This document shows positions 47,845-57,593 of a stretch of 64,000 nucleotides of DNA, piece after piece. The stretch comes from Rugamonas rivuli (GTDB taxonomy: Bacteria; Pseudomonadota; Gammaproteobacteria; Burkholderiales; Burkholderiaceae_D). The notes beneath the pieces are model-generated. The model was not told the DNA's origin and searched no databases. It saw nothing but the letters and a program-made list of their open reading frames with translations. The position numbers were made by a program, and so were the translations under genes. Position 1 is the stretch's first letter, and the number at the start of each line of letters is the position of its first letter. The stretch spans positions 620,001 to 684,000 of the forward strand of contig NZ_WHUF01000004.1 of the NCBI RefSeq assembly GCF_009380165.1, written 5' to 3'.

Positions 47845-47933
47845 CACAGATCCTCCGCTTTCAACAGGGCCGCCACCAGATACACCAGCAGGCCGCCCGA
47901 CGCCACGGCGCCGATCAGGTAGAAGAGGTTCAT
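47844..47933 (-). CDS. kdpF: small K+-ATPase subunit KdpF
   Basis: 29-residue hydrophobic peptide, MNLFYLIGAVASGG followed by LLVYLVAALLKAEDL. This is the single transmembrane helix and C-terminal 'LLKAE' typical of KdpF, which stabilises the Kdp complex. The stop overlaps the kdpA start by one base, and the ATG overlaps the stop of the upstream 30-codon gene (ATGA). It has a GGGAGG ribosome-binding site 7 bases upstream. Confidence 0.92.
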   Translation of the reverse strand: MNLFYLIGAVASGGLLVYLVAALLKAEDL

Positions 47934-48022
47934 GGCTGGCCTCCCAGCTTGTCGCAACCGATGGCGAACGCCACGCTCACGGCAAAAAAGACCACCAATG
48001 CACCGATAAATACTATGTCCAT
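47930..48022 (-). CDS. 30-residue membrane peptide upstream of kdpF
   Basis: Translation MDIVFIGALVVFFAVSVAFA then IGCDKLGGQP: one transmembrane helix followed by a short polar tail with a Cys. It starts with a GAGGGG ribosome-binding site 5-7 bases before ATG 48022, and its stop overlaps the kdpF start by four bases, so it looks like a true first gene of the kdp operon. I know no defined function; similar tiny open frames before kdpF occur in some betaproteobacteria. It could be an additional Kdp helper peptide or a leader. Confidence 0.7.
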   Translation of the reverse strand: MDIVFIGALVVFFAVSVAFAIGCDKLGGQP

Positions 48023-48068
48023 CACACCCCTCACAGGTCTTGTTTTGATACTGAGAAGGTTAGCGATT

Positions 48069-48149
48069 GGGGTCTAAAGATGGTGTAAAGACTTGGGCGT
48101 GGGGTGTAAACAAAGCGTAAAAATGGCTGGCATTTATGCTTTGTTTACA
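48069..48149 (-). promoter_or_regulatory. kdp control region with KdpE-like boxes and a long inverted repeat
   Basis: Direct repeats GGTCTAAAG (48071), GGTGTAAAG (48082) and GGTGTAAAC (48103) are spaced 11 and 21 bp, about one and two helical turns. On the minus strand they read TTTACACC, like the T-rich TTTACACCCC core of the E. coli kdp operator. A perfect 12-bp inverted repeat TGTAAACAAAGC/GCTTTGTTTACA lies at 48105-48116 and 48138-48149, overlapping the last box. The boxes sit 49-90 bp before the operon's first start and also lie upstream of the divergent gene at 48228. Confidence 0.6.
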
Positions 48150-48227
48150 GGGAGGGGCCGACTATTTAGAACATTTTTACGGGGGCAGGCATACGCTGGT
48201 TCCGTCTCAACTACACGAAGAAACCAT

Positions 48228-48803
48228 ATGATCGTCGCACTTACAGGCATGGACGGCAACGGCGCCGTCTCCGATCTGGCCGAAGACCTGGCGATGCTGC
48301 GCGTGGCGGCAGGCAGCCGCGTGCTGCTGGTCAGCCCCAACCCCGGCGCCTACGATCCCCAACTCTACGATGACCTGGTGATCGACGCCTCCCGCCGCGA
48401 CGCCAACGCCGATGACGCCGACGACGACGCGCTGGCGCGGGCCGCCGTCATCGTCGCGCTGGTGCGCCCGGCGGAAATCGAACGAGGCCACTACGCAGCC
48501 TTCCTGGCCCGGCTGCGGCAGGCGCAGGAAGCCAATCCCTGCGCCCGCGTGCTGGTGACGGTGGCCCACGGCAGCGAGCCGCTGACGCCCCATCAAACGG
48601 GATGCCTGCTGGTGTTCGTCGCGCAAATCCCCGGCGCGCGCCTGGCCGACACGCTGGAACTCGACCAGCGCGGCACCTACCACTCCCACCACAGCGAACT
48701 GGAACTGGATAGCCGCAAGACAGCCTACGTGCTGTGCGCCCCGGAAGTACGCCATCTCTACAGCGAAGTATTCCGCGGCCGCGCCGTCAGGGCGTATAGC
48801 TAA
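48228..48803 (+). CDS. ParA-like protein with degenerate P-loop
   Basis: 191 residues. It aligns end to end by eye with the ParA-like ATPase at 49653-50231 (192 residues): start MIVALTG versus MIVAIAN, LAMLRVAAGSRVLLV versus LALLRARAGRKVMLV, NPCARVLVTVAHG versus NPGLRVLFVLVGG, and LYSEVF versus LYREVF. The Walker A segment reads MDGNGAVS where the relative has QSGGAGKT, so the essential Lys is Ala. The LVDTDP motif has become LVSPNP. It should therefore not hydrolyse ATP in the usual way. The acidic run NADDADDDA is an insertion. It is divergent from kdp. Confidence 0.75.
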   Translation: MIVALTGMDGNGAVSDLAEDLAMLRVAAGSRVLLVSPNPGAYDPQLYDDLVIDASRRDANADDADDDALARAAVIVALVRPAEIERGHYAAFLARLRQAQEANPCARVLVTVAHGSEPLTPHQTGCLLVFVAQIPGARLADTLELDQRGTYHSHHSELELDSRKTAYVLCAPEVRHLYSEVFRGRAVRAYS

Positions 48804-48838
48804 AAAAAAGGGGGCGCGCGCCAGGCGCCGCCCCCTTC
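48801..48838 (-). terminator. terminator of the TorF porin gene
   Basis: Stem AAGGGGGCG/CGCCCCCTT around a GC-rich 12-nt loop. Read on the minus strand it is followed by eight T. The T-run overlaps the stop codon of the convergent degenerate ParA gene. Confidence 0.85.
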
Positions 48839-48858
48839 CCTCACCGGTTCAAACTCGA

Positions 48859-49620
48859 TCAGAACACTTTACTGACGGTCAGCTGCAGCGCGGTCTTGCC
48901 GAGGAACTTGCCGTTGGCCGGCGACGCGTAGGCCGCCTTGCTGGCGTTGGTGCCGATGACGGCCAGCGCGCCAGTCACCACACCGAAGTCCCTGGTCGCA
49001 CCGATCTTCCAGTCGCTATAGCTGGAAGCGCCGTTATGCTTGACGTTCTGATGGCCCGCATGCAGGTTGACCGTGAAACCCTCGCCCGCCTCGATGTTGG
49101 CGCCGATATCCACATAGCCGCTGTTCTTGCTGTCGACAAAACCAAACAGATTCGTCACGGCGTGCGAATACTTGATATAAGCCGGGCCGTAACCCAGCTG
49201 GCCATACACCTCGGTGGTATTGGCGTTGGCGAAACCGCTGACATGCGCCAGGCCGTTCGAGGGATACACATAGGTCAGTACGCCCACATCGTAGGCCACG
49301 TCGGCCGTGACCTGCCCGCGCTTGCCGGCATAGATATCCACCTCCACATCGCCGCTGCCGCCAGCATCTTTGGTCCACTTGATGGTCGACAGCCAGGTGC
49401 TGACATACAGGCCGGTCGGATTGTTCACATAATCGAAGCCGCCCTGCAATGCGGGCTTCAAGCGCGTCTGCGAAATGCCGCGATAGCGGTAATCGCTGAC
49501 CAGCGCCGCATTGAAGCTGGTTTCGTTATCCGGCTTGGCGGCCGGCGCGGCATCCTCGGCACAAGCCTGCGTGCCAGTGAAAGCAGCGACGATAGCTGCG
49601 GCGAGTATTATTTTTTTCAT
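48859..49620 (-). CDS. TorF-family putative porin
   Basis: 253 residues with a signal peptide (MKKIILAAAIVAAFTGTQACA). The mature part is a beta-rich outer-membrane pattern with the family hallmark FNAALVSDYRYRGISQTRLKPALQGGFDY near the start (shown by SDYRYRGISQT), followed by alternating strands such as GLYVSTWLSTIKWT. The final residues LQLTVSKVF end in Phe, as outer-membrane barrel proteins usually do. The family (Gcw_chp) has no defined transport substrate. It lies between the two ParA-like genes. Confidence 0.88.
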   Translation of the reverse strand: MKKIILAAAIVAAFTGTQACAEDAAPAAKPDNETSFNAALVSDYRYRGISQTRLKPALQGGFDYVNNPTGLYVSTWLSTIKWTKDAGGSGDVEVDIYAGKRGQVTADVAYDVGVLTYVYPSNGLAHVSGFANANTTEVYGQLGYGPAYIKYSHAVTNLFGFVDSKNSGYVDIGANIEAGEGFTVNLHAGHQNVKHNGASSYSDWKIGATRDFGVVTGALAVIGTNASKAAYASPANGKFLGKTALQLTVSKVF

Positions 49621-49652
49621 GTTACGGTCTTTCTTACGGTGGTTAAGTCAAA

Positions 49653-50231
49653 TCAAGCGGTAAAAACTTCGCGGTACAAGGCGTCCATGTCGGCCGGCGC
49701 CTGTCCGTGGACGACGGTGTTGGCCAGCGTGGCCGACATCACCCGCGACACATAGGCGCGCACGGCGGCGCGCTCCTCGTCGGTGGGCTCGTCGGCGCCG
49801 CCGACCAGCACAAACAGCACGCGCAGGCCGGGATTGAACATGCGCGCCGCATTCAGGCGGGCGATCAGCTGGTATTGGGTCGACAGATCGACCTGCAGGG
49901 GCGTCACCGGCACCACCACCAGCCGGGCGGCGATCAGCGCGGCGCGGCTCTCGGCGGTGTCGCGGCCCTCGGTGTCGATGACGATATCGTTGTAGCGGTT
50001 GCGCAGCTGCTCCAGATCCTCCACCAGCGAGCGGCCGGTGATGGCGCGAGAAGCCACGCGGGGCCGCACGCCGGCGGCGGCCAGCTCGCTGCACCAGCTG
50101 CTGGCGGCGGCCTTCGGATCGGTATCGACCAGCATCACCTTGCGTCCGGCCCGGGCCCGCAGCAGCGCCAGGTTATTGGCGACGATGGTCTTGCCGGCGC
50201 CGCCGCTCTGGTTGGCGATGGCGACGATCAT
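49653..50231 (-). CDS. ParA-family ATPase
   Basis: 192 residues, a compact ParA/MinD-type ATPase. The deviant Walker A QSGGAGKTIVANNLA, Walker A' LVDTDPKAAAS and Walker B DIVIDTEGRD are present, and VVVPVTPLQVDLS follows. It is too short to carry a DNA-binding N-terminus, like the small ParA proteins that position protein complexes or act in plasmid partition. ATG 50231 overlaps the stop of the small upstream gene by four bases. No parB gene or parS-like repeat was recognised nearby. Confidence 0.9.
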   Translation of the reverse strand: MIVAIANQSGGAGKTIVANNLALLRARAGRKVMLVDTDPKAAASSWCSELAAAGVRPRVASRAITGRSLVEDLEQLRNRYNDIVIDTEGRDTAESRAALIAARLVVVPVTPLQVDLSTQYQLIARLNAARMFNPGLRVLFVLVGGADEPTDEERAAVRAYVSRVMSATLANTVVHGQAPADMDALYREVFTA

Positions 50232-50539
50232 GCCGCCCCCCGCACCGCCAGCGGCGTCAATCGGCCGAATTCCGCGCCCGGCAAGGCCCGCATCACCGCC
50301 TCCATCACCTGCACCGCCAGCGCGCGGGACACGCACAGCCACACCCTGACGCGGGCGCCGTGGTCGCAGGCCTCGACCCGCATGAACTCCATGGCATCTC
50401 CGCAGGTGCGCATCACCAGCGCCCGCAGCGCGGTGACGGCATGGCTGTCGACGGTGAGCTGCATCAGGCAGGCGCGCGGACGCGGCGGACGGGCCCTGTG
50501 CTGGCTCTGGGCGGACCTGGTGTGGAAGAATGCGTGCAT
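50228..50539 (-). CDS. small protein coupled to the ParA-like ATPase
   Basis: 103 residues, unrecognised. The first 25 are basic (HTRSAQSQHRARPPRPRA). The rest (MQLTVDSHAVTALRALVMRT, then MEFMRVEACDHGARVRVWLCVSRAL) alternates strand-helix-strand-strand-helix-strand like an ACT or ferredoxin-like fold; that is a guess from pattern only. The ATG at 50539 has an AGGGG ribosome-binding site, and the stop overlaps the ATPase start (ATGA), so the products are made together. A ParA partner role is plausible but unproven. Confidence 0.72.
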   Translation of the reverse strand: MHAFFHTRSAQSQHRARPPRPRACLMQLTVDSHAVTALRALVMRTCGDAMEFMRVEACDHGARVRVWLCVSRALAVQVMEAVMRALPGAEFGRLTPLAVRGAA

Positions 50540-50753
50540 ATCGAACCCCTGAATTGATCGTTGCGATACAAAACAGCTTATCGACGGCGCCGTAAAAACG
50601 GTCTAAAAAGGCAGGCCCGGTCTGTAAACATCGTGTATAAATTGGCCCGCGCCGTTTTTTTGCCGCGATTACGCCCGGTTGAGGATAGAATACGCAAACG
50701 TCCGCATAAAACTGTACATAAACCCAGTATCGAAATTACAAGCTTGATCACGT

Positions 50754-52751
<1,998 letters not shown>

Positions 52752-52764
52752 TTACTGACCGACT

Positions 52765-55299
52765 ATGACTCATCAAGCAAATCTCTTTGACGAACCGGCG
52801 CCGGAAACGGCAGCGGTGGCTCAACCTTCAGCACCTGCGCCCTCGCCTGCGCCTGCGCAAGCGGCCGGCGACGAAGCCGGTGACGTGGCCGCAAGCGGCG
52901 GCGAAACCGGCAATTCGCTGGACGGCGGCGCTGGCGGCAGCGACAACGGCGGCAATGACGGCAACGGCGGCAACGGTGGCGGCAACGGCGGCAACGACGG
53001 CCCACTGGGCGGCGGCGATGACGGCGACGGCGGCGATACGCTGACCCTGTCCACCTTCGCCGAACGCGCTTACCTCGACTACGCCATCTCGGTGGTCAAG
53101 GGCCGCGCGCTGCCGGACGTGTGCGACGGCCAGAAACCGGTACAGCGCCGCATCCTGTACGCGATGAACGAAATGGGCCTGAACAGCACCGCCAAGCCGC
53201 GCAAGTCCGCGACCGTGGTCGGCGACGTGCTGGGTAAGCTGCACCCGCACGGCGACCAGTCGGTGTACGACGCCATGGTCCGCATGGCGCAGGACTTCTC
53301 GCTGCGCTATCCGCTGGTCGACGGCCAGGGTAACTTCGGCTCACGCGACGGCGACGGCGCCGCTGCGATGCGATACACCGAAGCCCGATTAACGCCGATC
53401 GCCAAAGTGCTGCTGGACGAGATCAACCTCGGCACCGTGGAATTCCAGGCCAACTACGACGGCTCGACCGAAGAACCATGCCTGCTGCCGGCCCGCCTGC
53501 CGATGGTGCTGCTGAACGGCGCCTCCGGTATCGCGGTCGGCCTGGCGACGGAAATCCCGTCGCACAACCTGGGCGAAGTGGCGCAGGCCGCCGTCGCCAT
53601 GATCCGCAATCCGAAGATCAGCCACAGCGAATTGATGGCGATGATCCCCGGCCCGGACTTCCCGGGCGGCGGTCAGATCATCACCCCGCCATCGCAGATC
53701 AGCGACATGTACGCGACCGGCCGTGGCAGCATGAAAGTGCGCGCGCGCTGGAAGATCGAAGAGCTGGCGCGCGGCCAGTGGCAGGCGGTCGTCACCGAAC
53801 TGCCGCCGGGTACCTCGTCGCAGAAGGTGCTCGAAGAGATCGAAGAGCTGACCAATCCGAAGATCAAGATGGGCAAGAAGGCGCTGTCGCCTGAACAGTT
53901 GGCGCTCAAATCGCTGATCCTGAATTCGCTGGATACGATACGCGACGAATCGGGCCGCGCCGCGCCGGTGCGCCTGGTGTTCGAACCGAAATCGAAGAAC
54001 CAGGACCAGACCGAATTCATGCTGCTGCTGCTGGCGCATACCTCGCTCGAATCGTCGGCCTCGATCAACCTGGTGATGATAGGCGGCGATGGCCGTCCGC
54101 GCCAGAAGGGCCTGACCGACATCCTGCAGGAGTGGATCGAATTCCGCTTCGCCACCGTCACCCGCCGCACGCAGTACAAGCTGGGCAAGGTCGACGCGCG
54201 CATCCACATCCTGGAAGGCCGCGAAACCATCCTGCTGAACATCGATGAAGTGATCCACATCATCCGCAACTCGGACGAACCGAAAGCGGCGCTGATGGAG
54301 CGCTTCCGCCTGTCGGAAATCCAGGCCGAAGACATCCTGGAAATCCGCCTGCGCCAACTGGCCCGCCTGGAAGCGATCAAGATCCAGCAGGAACTGGCCG
54401 AGCTGCGCAAGGAAAAAGGCCTGCTGCAAGACCTGCTCGACAACCCATCGTCGATGAAGCGCGCCATCATCAAGGAAATCGACGCCGACGCCAAGACCTA
54501 TGGCGACGCCCGCCGCACCCTGATCGAAGAAGCGCAGAAAGCCGTGGTCGAACAGAAGGTGGTGGACGAACCTGTCACCGTCATCATTTCGGAAAAAGGC
54601 TGGATACGCGCCCGCACCGGCATCGGCCACGACGCCACGCAGTTCACCTTCAAGGCCGGCGACACGCTGTACGGCGCCTTCGAATGCCGCACGGTGGACA
54701 ACCTGCTGGCCTTCGGCAGCAACGGCAAAGTGTATTCGGTGCCTGTGGCTGCGCTGCCTAACGCACGCGGCGACGGTGTGCCGATCACCACGCTGATCGA
54801 CCTGGCTTCGGGTGCGCGCATCCTGAATTACTTCGCCGGCACGGGCACGACGCAGCTGATGCTGGCCACCAGCGCCGGTTTCGGCTTCGTCGCCAAGGCT
54901 GGCGACATGGTCAGCCGCATCAAGGGCGGCAAGGCCTTCGTCACGCTGGAGGAAGGCGACGTACCGCTGCCGCCGGCCGTGGTGCCGGAAAGCGCCAGCG
55001 CGGTAGCCGTGCTGTCGTCGGGCGCGCGGGTGCTGGTGTTCGGCATGGACGAGATGAAGGTGCTGACCAACGGCGGCCGCGGCGTGATCCTGATGGAGCT
55101 GGCCGACAAGGAGACGCTGGTATCGGCCAAGCCGATCAGCCAGAAAGGCGTGATCGTCTCCGGCATCGGCCGTGGCGGCAAGCCGCAGGAAGAACGCCTG
55201 TCGGCATCGGCGCTGGCGGTCCACTTCGGCAAGCGCGCCCGCAAGGGCAAGGAACTGGCGACCAAGATCAAGCCAAATGCGCTGACGCCTATCGTCTAA
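52765..55299 (+). CDS. parC: DNA topoisomerase IV subunit A with low-complexity N-terminal extension
   Basis: 844 residues. The core begins at about residue 93 (LSTFAERAYLDYAISVVKGRALPDV shown by YLDYAISVVKGRALPD), and the catalytic tyrosine is Tyr204 in AAMRYTEARLT, against Tyr120 in E. coli ParC. About 84 extra residues therefore sit at the N-terminus. They are Ala/Pro-rich and then Gly/Asn/Asp-rich (GGNDGNGGNGGGNGGNDG). The C-terminal domain has the expected beta-pinwheel repeats (GNGKVYSVPVAALP-like). It is probably translated with parE; the extension is likely disordered. Confidence 0.94.
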   Translation: MTHQANLFDEPAPETAAVAQPSAPAPSPAPAQAAGDEAGDVAASGGETGNSLDGGAGGSDNGGNDGNGGNGGGNGGNDGPLGGGDDGDGGDTLTLSTFAERAYLDYAISVVKGRALPDVCDGQKPVQRRILYAMNEMGLNSTAKPRKSATVVGDVLGKLHPHGDQSVYDAMVRMAQDFSLRYPLVDGQGNFGSRDGDGAAAMRYTEARLTPIAKVLLDEINLGTVEFQANYDGSTEEPCLLPARLPMVLLNGASGIAVGLATEIPSHNLGEVAQAAVAMIRNPKISHSELMAMIPGPDFPGGGQIITPPSQISDMYATGRGSMKVRARWKIEELARGQWQAVVTELPPGTSSQKVLEEIEELTNPKIKMGKKALSPEQLALKSLILNSLDTIRDESGRAAPVRLVFEPKSKNQDQTEFMLLLLAHTSLESSASINLVMIGGDGRPRQKGLTDILQEWIEFRFATVTRRTQYKLGKVDARIHILEGRETILLNIDEVIHIIRNSDEPKAALMERFRLSEIQAEDILEIRLRQLARLEAIKIQQELAELRKEKGLLQDLLDNPSSMKRAIIKEIDADAKTYGDARRTLIEEAQKAVVEQKVVDEPVTVIISEKGWIRARTGIGHDATQFTFKAGDTLYGAFECRTVDNLLAFGSNGKVYSVPVAALPNARGDGVPITTLIDLASGARILNYFAGTGTTQLMLATSAGFGFVAKAGDMVSRIKGGKAFVTLEEGDVPLPPAVVPESASAVAVLSSGARVLVFGMDEMKVLTNGGRGVILMELADKETLVSAKPISQKGVIVSGIGRGGKPQEERLSASALAVHFGKRARKGKELATKIKPNALTPIV

Positions 55300-55312
55300 A
55301 CCACGCAGACGT

Positions 55313-55344
55313 AAAAAAACCGCCGGCATGCCGGCGGTTTTTTT
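55313..55344. terminator. strong bidirectional terminator after parC
   Basis: Palindrome ACCGCCGGCATGCCGGCGGT with A7 before and T7 after. Usable for parC and for the convergent Ala/Lys-rich gene that ends at 55357. Confidence 0.93.
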
Positions 55345-55356
55345 ATGCGCTACCGG

Positions 55357-55839
55357 TTAGTTCTTGGCGGCGGCTGCTTTGATGTCGGCTGCCGATTTGG
55401 CTTTGACGGCATCGGTCTTGTTGGCGGCGATGGCTTTGTCGGCGGTCGCGTCAACGGTTTCCTTGATCGCCTTGGCGTCGGCCTTCACGGCTTTTTTGCC
55501 AGCCTTTTCTTCAGCCTTGGCGACTGCCTTGTCACCCTTGGCTTCCGCCTTGGCTTTGTCTTCAGGATCGGCCTTGGCTACTTTTTCGTTGGCTTTGGCT
55601 TTTTCCACTTCGACGTGGGCGGCAGCGGTGTCATGGGTCTTGTTGGCTTTGGCGACAGCCTTGTCGGCTTTCTTGTCGGCTTTGACGTCGGCCTTCATTT
55701 CGTTCTGCTGCGCCTTGGCCACGTCCTTGTTGGCTTCATGTTCAGCCTTGACGACGGCCGGGGTCTGAACCGGAGTGGTTTGTGCGTAAGCGGCAGTTGC
55801 AAACAGGCCGGCGATCAGGGTAGCGATAATCTTGTTCAT
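55357..55839 (-). CDS. secreted Ala/Lys-rich low-complexity protein
   Basis: 160 residues from ATG 55839, which yields a clean signal peptide (MNKIIATLIAGLFATAAYAQ). The mature part is almost only Ala, Lys, Asp and Glu in irregular repeats (KADKKADKAVAKANK, EDKAKAEAKGDKAVAKAEEKAG). This favours a long charged helix or coiled coil. Unlike the histone-like proteins in this window it is exported and contains many acidic residues, so it is not an obvious DNA binder. Function unknown; perhaps an envelope-stress or cell-wall-linked protein. Confidence 0.78.
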   Translation of the reverse strand: MNKIIATLIAGLFATAAYAQTTPVQTPAVVKAEHEANKDVAKAQQNEMKADVKADKKADKAVAKANKTHDTAAAHVEVEKAKANEKVAKADPEDKAKAEAKGDKAVAKAEEKAGKKAVKADAKAIKETVDATADKAIAANKTDAVKAKSAADIKAAAAKN

Positions 55840-55945
55840 GGTGTTTCCTCTCAAAGTTTTATTTGGATGCGTTCTTGTTCTTGCCACGTATTCAGAATAA
55901 GCCGATGAGAGGAAGCACTCTGTACGGTACCGTACTTAAACGAAA

Positions 55946-57394
55946 TTACCTGCCCGCCCCCGGGCGCGAGTACAGATCGATGATGGCGCCGATGGCGTCC
56001 GCACACACAGCACAGAACTTCTCGCTGCGGTCGAACATAATGCACTGCATCTGCGGGCGATAGTAGCCGCTGGCCTCATAGTTCGCGCCCTCGAACGCGC
56101 CCACCGTGTGGAAGTGCGGATCCTTGGAGAACAGCGCGGCGGTCGAATCGAAGTCCTTGCGGAACAAGGCGCTCATCTCCGACTCCGGCCGGTTGGCCGC
56201 ACGCAGCGCGGCGCGCTCCTTCTGGTAGGCGCGCGACGCGGTTTCATAGGTCTCCTTCTGCCACGGCGTCGGCAGCGGCGTGCCGGCCTTGACGAACTTC
56301 TTCCATTTCAGATTGGCCGGATCGCGCAGCGCCGTCGCATTCGGCTCCCACGGCTCCTGGCGCGTGCCGTTCGACTGATAAGCCACCGGCGAGGTGTAGT
56401 ACTCGTCGGCCAGGCCGGCGAAGTGGTGGCCGAATTCGTGCACGAACAGGTAGTTGGCCCAGTCGTTGTTGGCCGCTGCGGTGCTGAACTGGCCGAAGAT
56501 GCCGCCGCCGCCGTAGGTCTCGTTGTTCACCAGGATCTCGATGAACTCATACGGCGCGTACTGCGCCAGCTCGCGCAGCGCGCGGTTGTCGGTGGTGAGC
56601 ACGTAACGCTCGCTGCCGAAGATGTCGTAGCGCGTGCCCAGCGGCGACGCGTGATGCACGCCGGTCGAAGGACGCGACACGCCCGATTCCTCGGTCGGCA
56701 AGGCCAGCGCCCAGACGTTGAAGTCCTTGGCGCGCTCCTTGAACGGCGAGGTGTCGAACAGATGGTCGGCCAGCTTGCGCGCGGTCGCCTCGAACTTGGC
56801 CATGTCGGCCTTGGTGTAGCCGTCGCCCAGGATCAGAAGGTCGACCTTGTCCGGCGACGGGCCGTTGGCGCGGATGGCGATAGGCTTGGGCGCAGCGGCC
56901 ATCGACGCAGGAGGCGTCTGTTTGCGCACCACGTCCATCGCGTCGGTATCGATGTCGGCGGTCCAGGCCACCGAGAAGGCGTTGCGGTCGTCGCGCTTCA
57001 GGATGCGCACGCGCACCGGGCGGTCCGGCTTGGGAAAGCGCACCGATTCCTGGAAGCCGCGATTGGCGCGCGTCGCCTCGTCGGTGCTGCGCCATTCGGC
57101 GAAGATGGTGGAGAAGCCGCGCGAGTACAGCAGCTCGCCGGTCTTGGCGTCCACCACCTCGACCATGTTGTTGCCGCGATTGGTGTTATCGATGGTGGCG
57201 CGCATATCGCCCGGCCAAGGCAGCGGCTCGATCACCACGCGCTCCATCGCATAGCTTTCATTGAGCGCGTTGCCGCTGTGGAGATAGTCGAGACGGACGG
57301 TGGCGGGTTGCGCGGCCAACGCCGGCAGCGCGGCGACGGCCGTGAAGGCCGTGAAGGCGGCCAACGCAAAGGATAAAAGGCGGCTCATGGTCAT
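55946..57394 (-). CDS. M64-type (IgA peptidase-like) secreted metallopeptidase
   Basis: 482 residues. Signal peptide MTMSRLLSFALAAFTAFTAVAALPALA. An N-terminal beta-rich domain (about 30-170) precedes the catalytic part, which starts at KVDLLILGDGYTKADMAKF. The zinc site is FVHEFGHHFAGLADEYY (HExxHxxGxxDE), the M64 hallmark. The C-terminus has a Cys-rich loop (MQCIMFDRSEKFCAVCADA). M64 peptidases include the Clostridium ramosum IgA protease, but most environmental members have unknown substrates. ATG 57394 is used; ATG 57388 is also possible. Confidence 0.9.
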   Translation of the reverse strand: MTMSRLLSFALAAFTAFTAVAALPALAAQPATVRLDYLHSGNALNESYAMERVVIEPLPWPGDMRATIDNTNRGNNMVEVVDAKTGELLYSRGFSTIFAEWRSTDEATRANRGFQESVRFPKPDRPVRVRILKRDDRNAFSVAWTADIDTDAMDVVRKQTPPASMAAAPKPIAIRANGPSPDKVDLLILGDGYTKADMAKFEATARKLADHLFDTSPFKERAKDFNVWALALPTEESGVSRPSTGVHHASPLGTRYDIFGSERYVLTTDNRALRELAQYAPYEFIEILVNNETYGGGGIFGQFSTAAANNDWANYLFVHEFGHHFAGLADEYYTSPVAYQSNGTRQEPWEPNATALRDPANLKWKKFVKAGTPLPTPWQKETYETASRAYQKERAALRAANRPESEMSALFRKDFDSTAALFSKDPHFHTVGAFEGANYEASGYYRPQMQCIMFDRSEKFCAVCADAIGAIIDLYSRPGAGR

Positions 57395-57593
57395 CCTGTG
57401 ATCAAGTTACGAAGACCGCCATTGTAATCCCGGCAGGACAGGGTGATGGGAGTGAGCTGTGCACTTCCAGCACTGCAAACACCTCCTTTTCCCGCTGGAT
57501 TTTACTTGTTTATCCTGTTTTTACAGCCACTGCCCAAACCAAGCGTAGGAGGAAGATCCCAATCGAATTGTTTCGATGTATCCCATGGCTACA
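57395..57593. other. intergenic region before the motif array
   Basis: Contains the promoter region of the M64 peptidase gene (minus strand). An open frame of 70 codons starting at 57443 runs into the repeat array and has no recognisable domain, so I do not call it. Nothing else is seen here. Confidence 0.5.

Noticed and set aside
50540..50753. parS-like sites or an origin near the ParA-like gene
   Set aside because: No repeated 16-bp palindromes or DnaA-box clusters were found, and there is no parB gene beside it.
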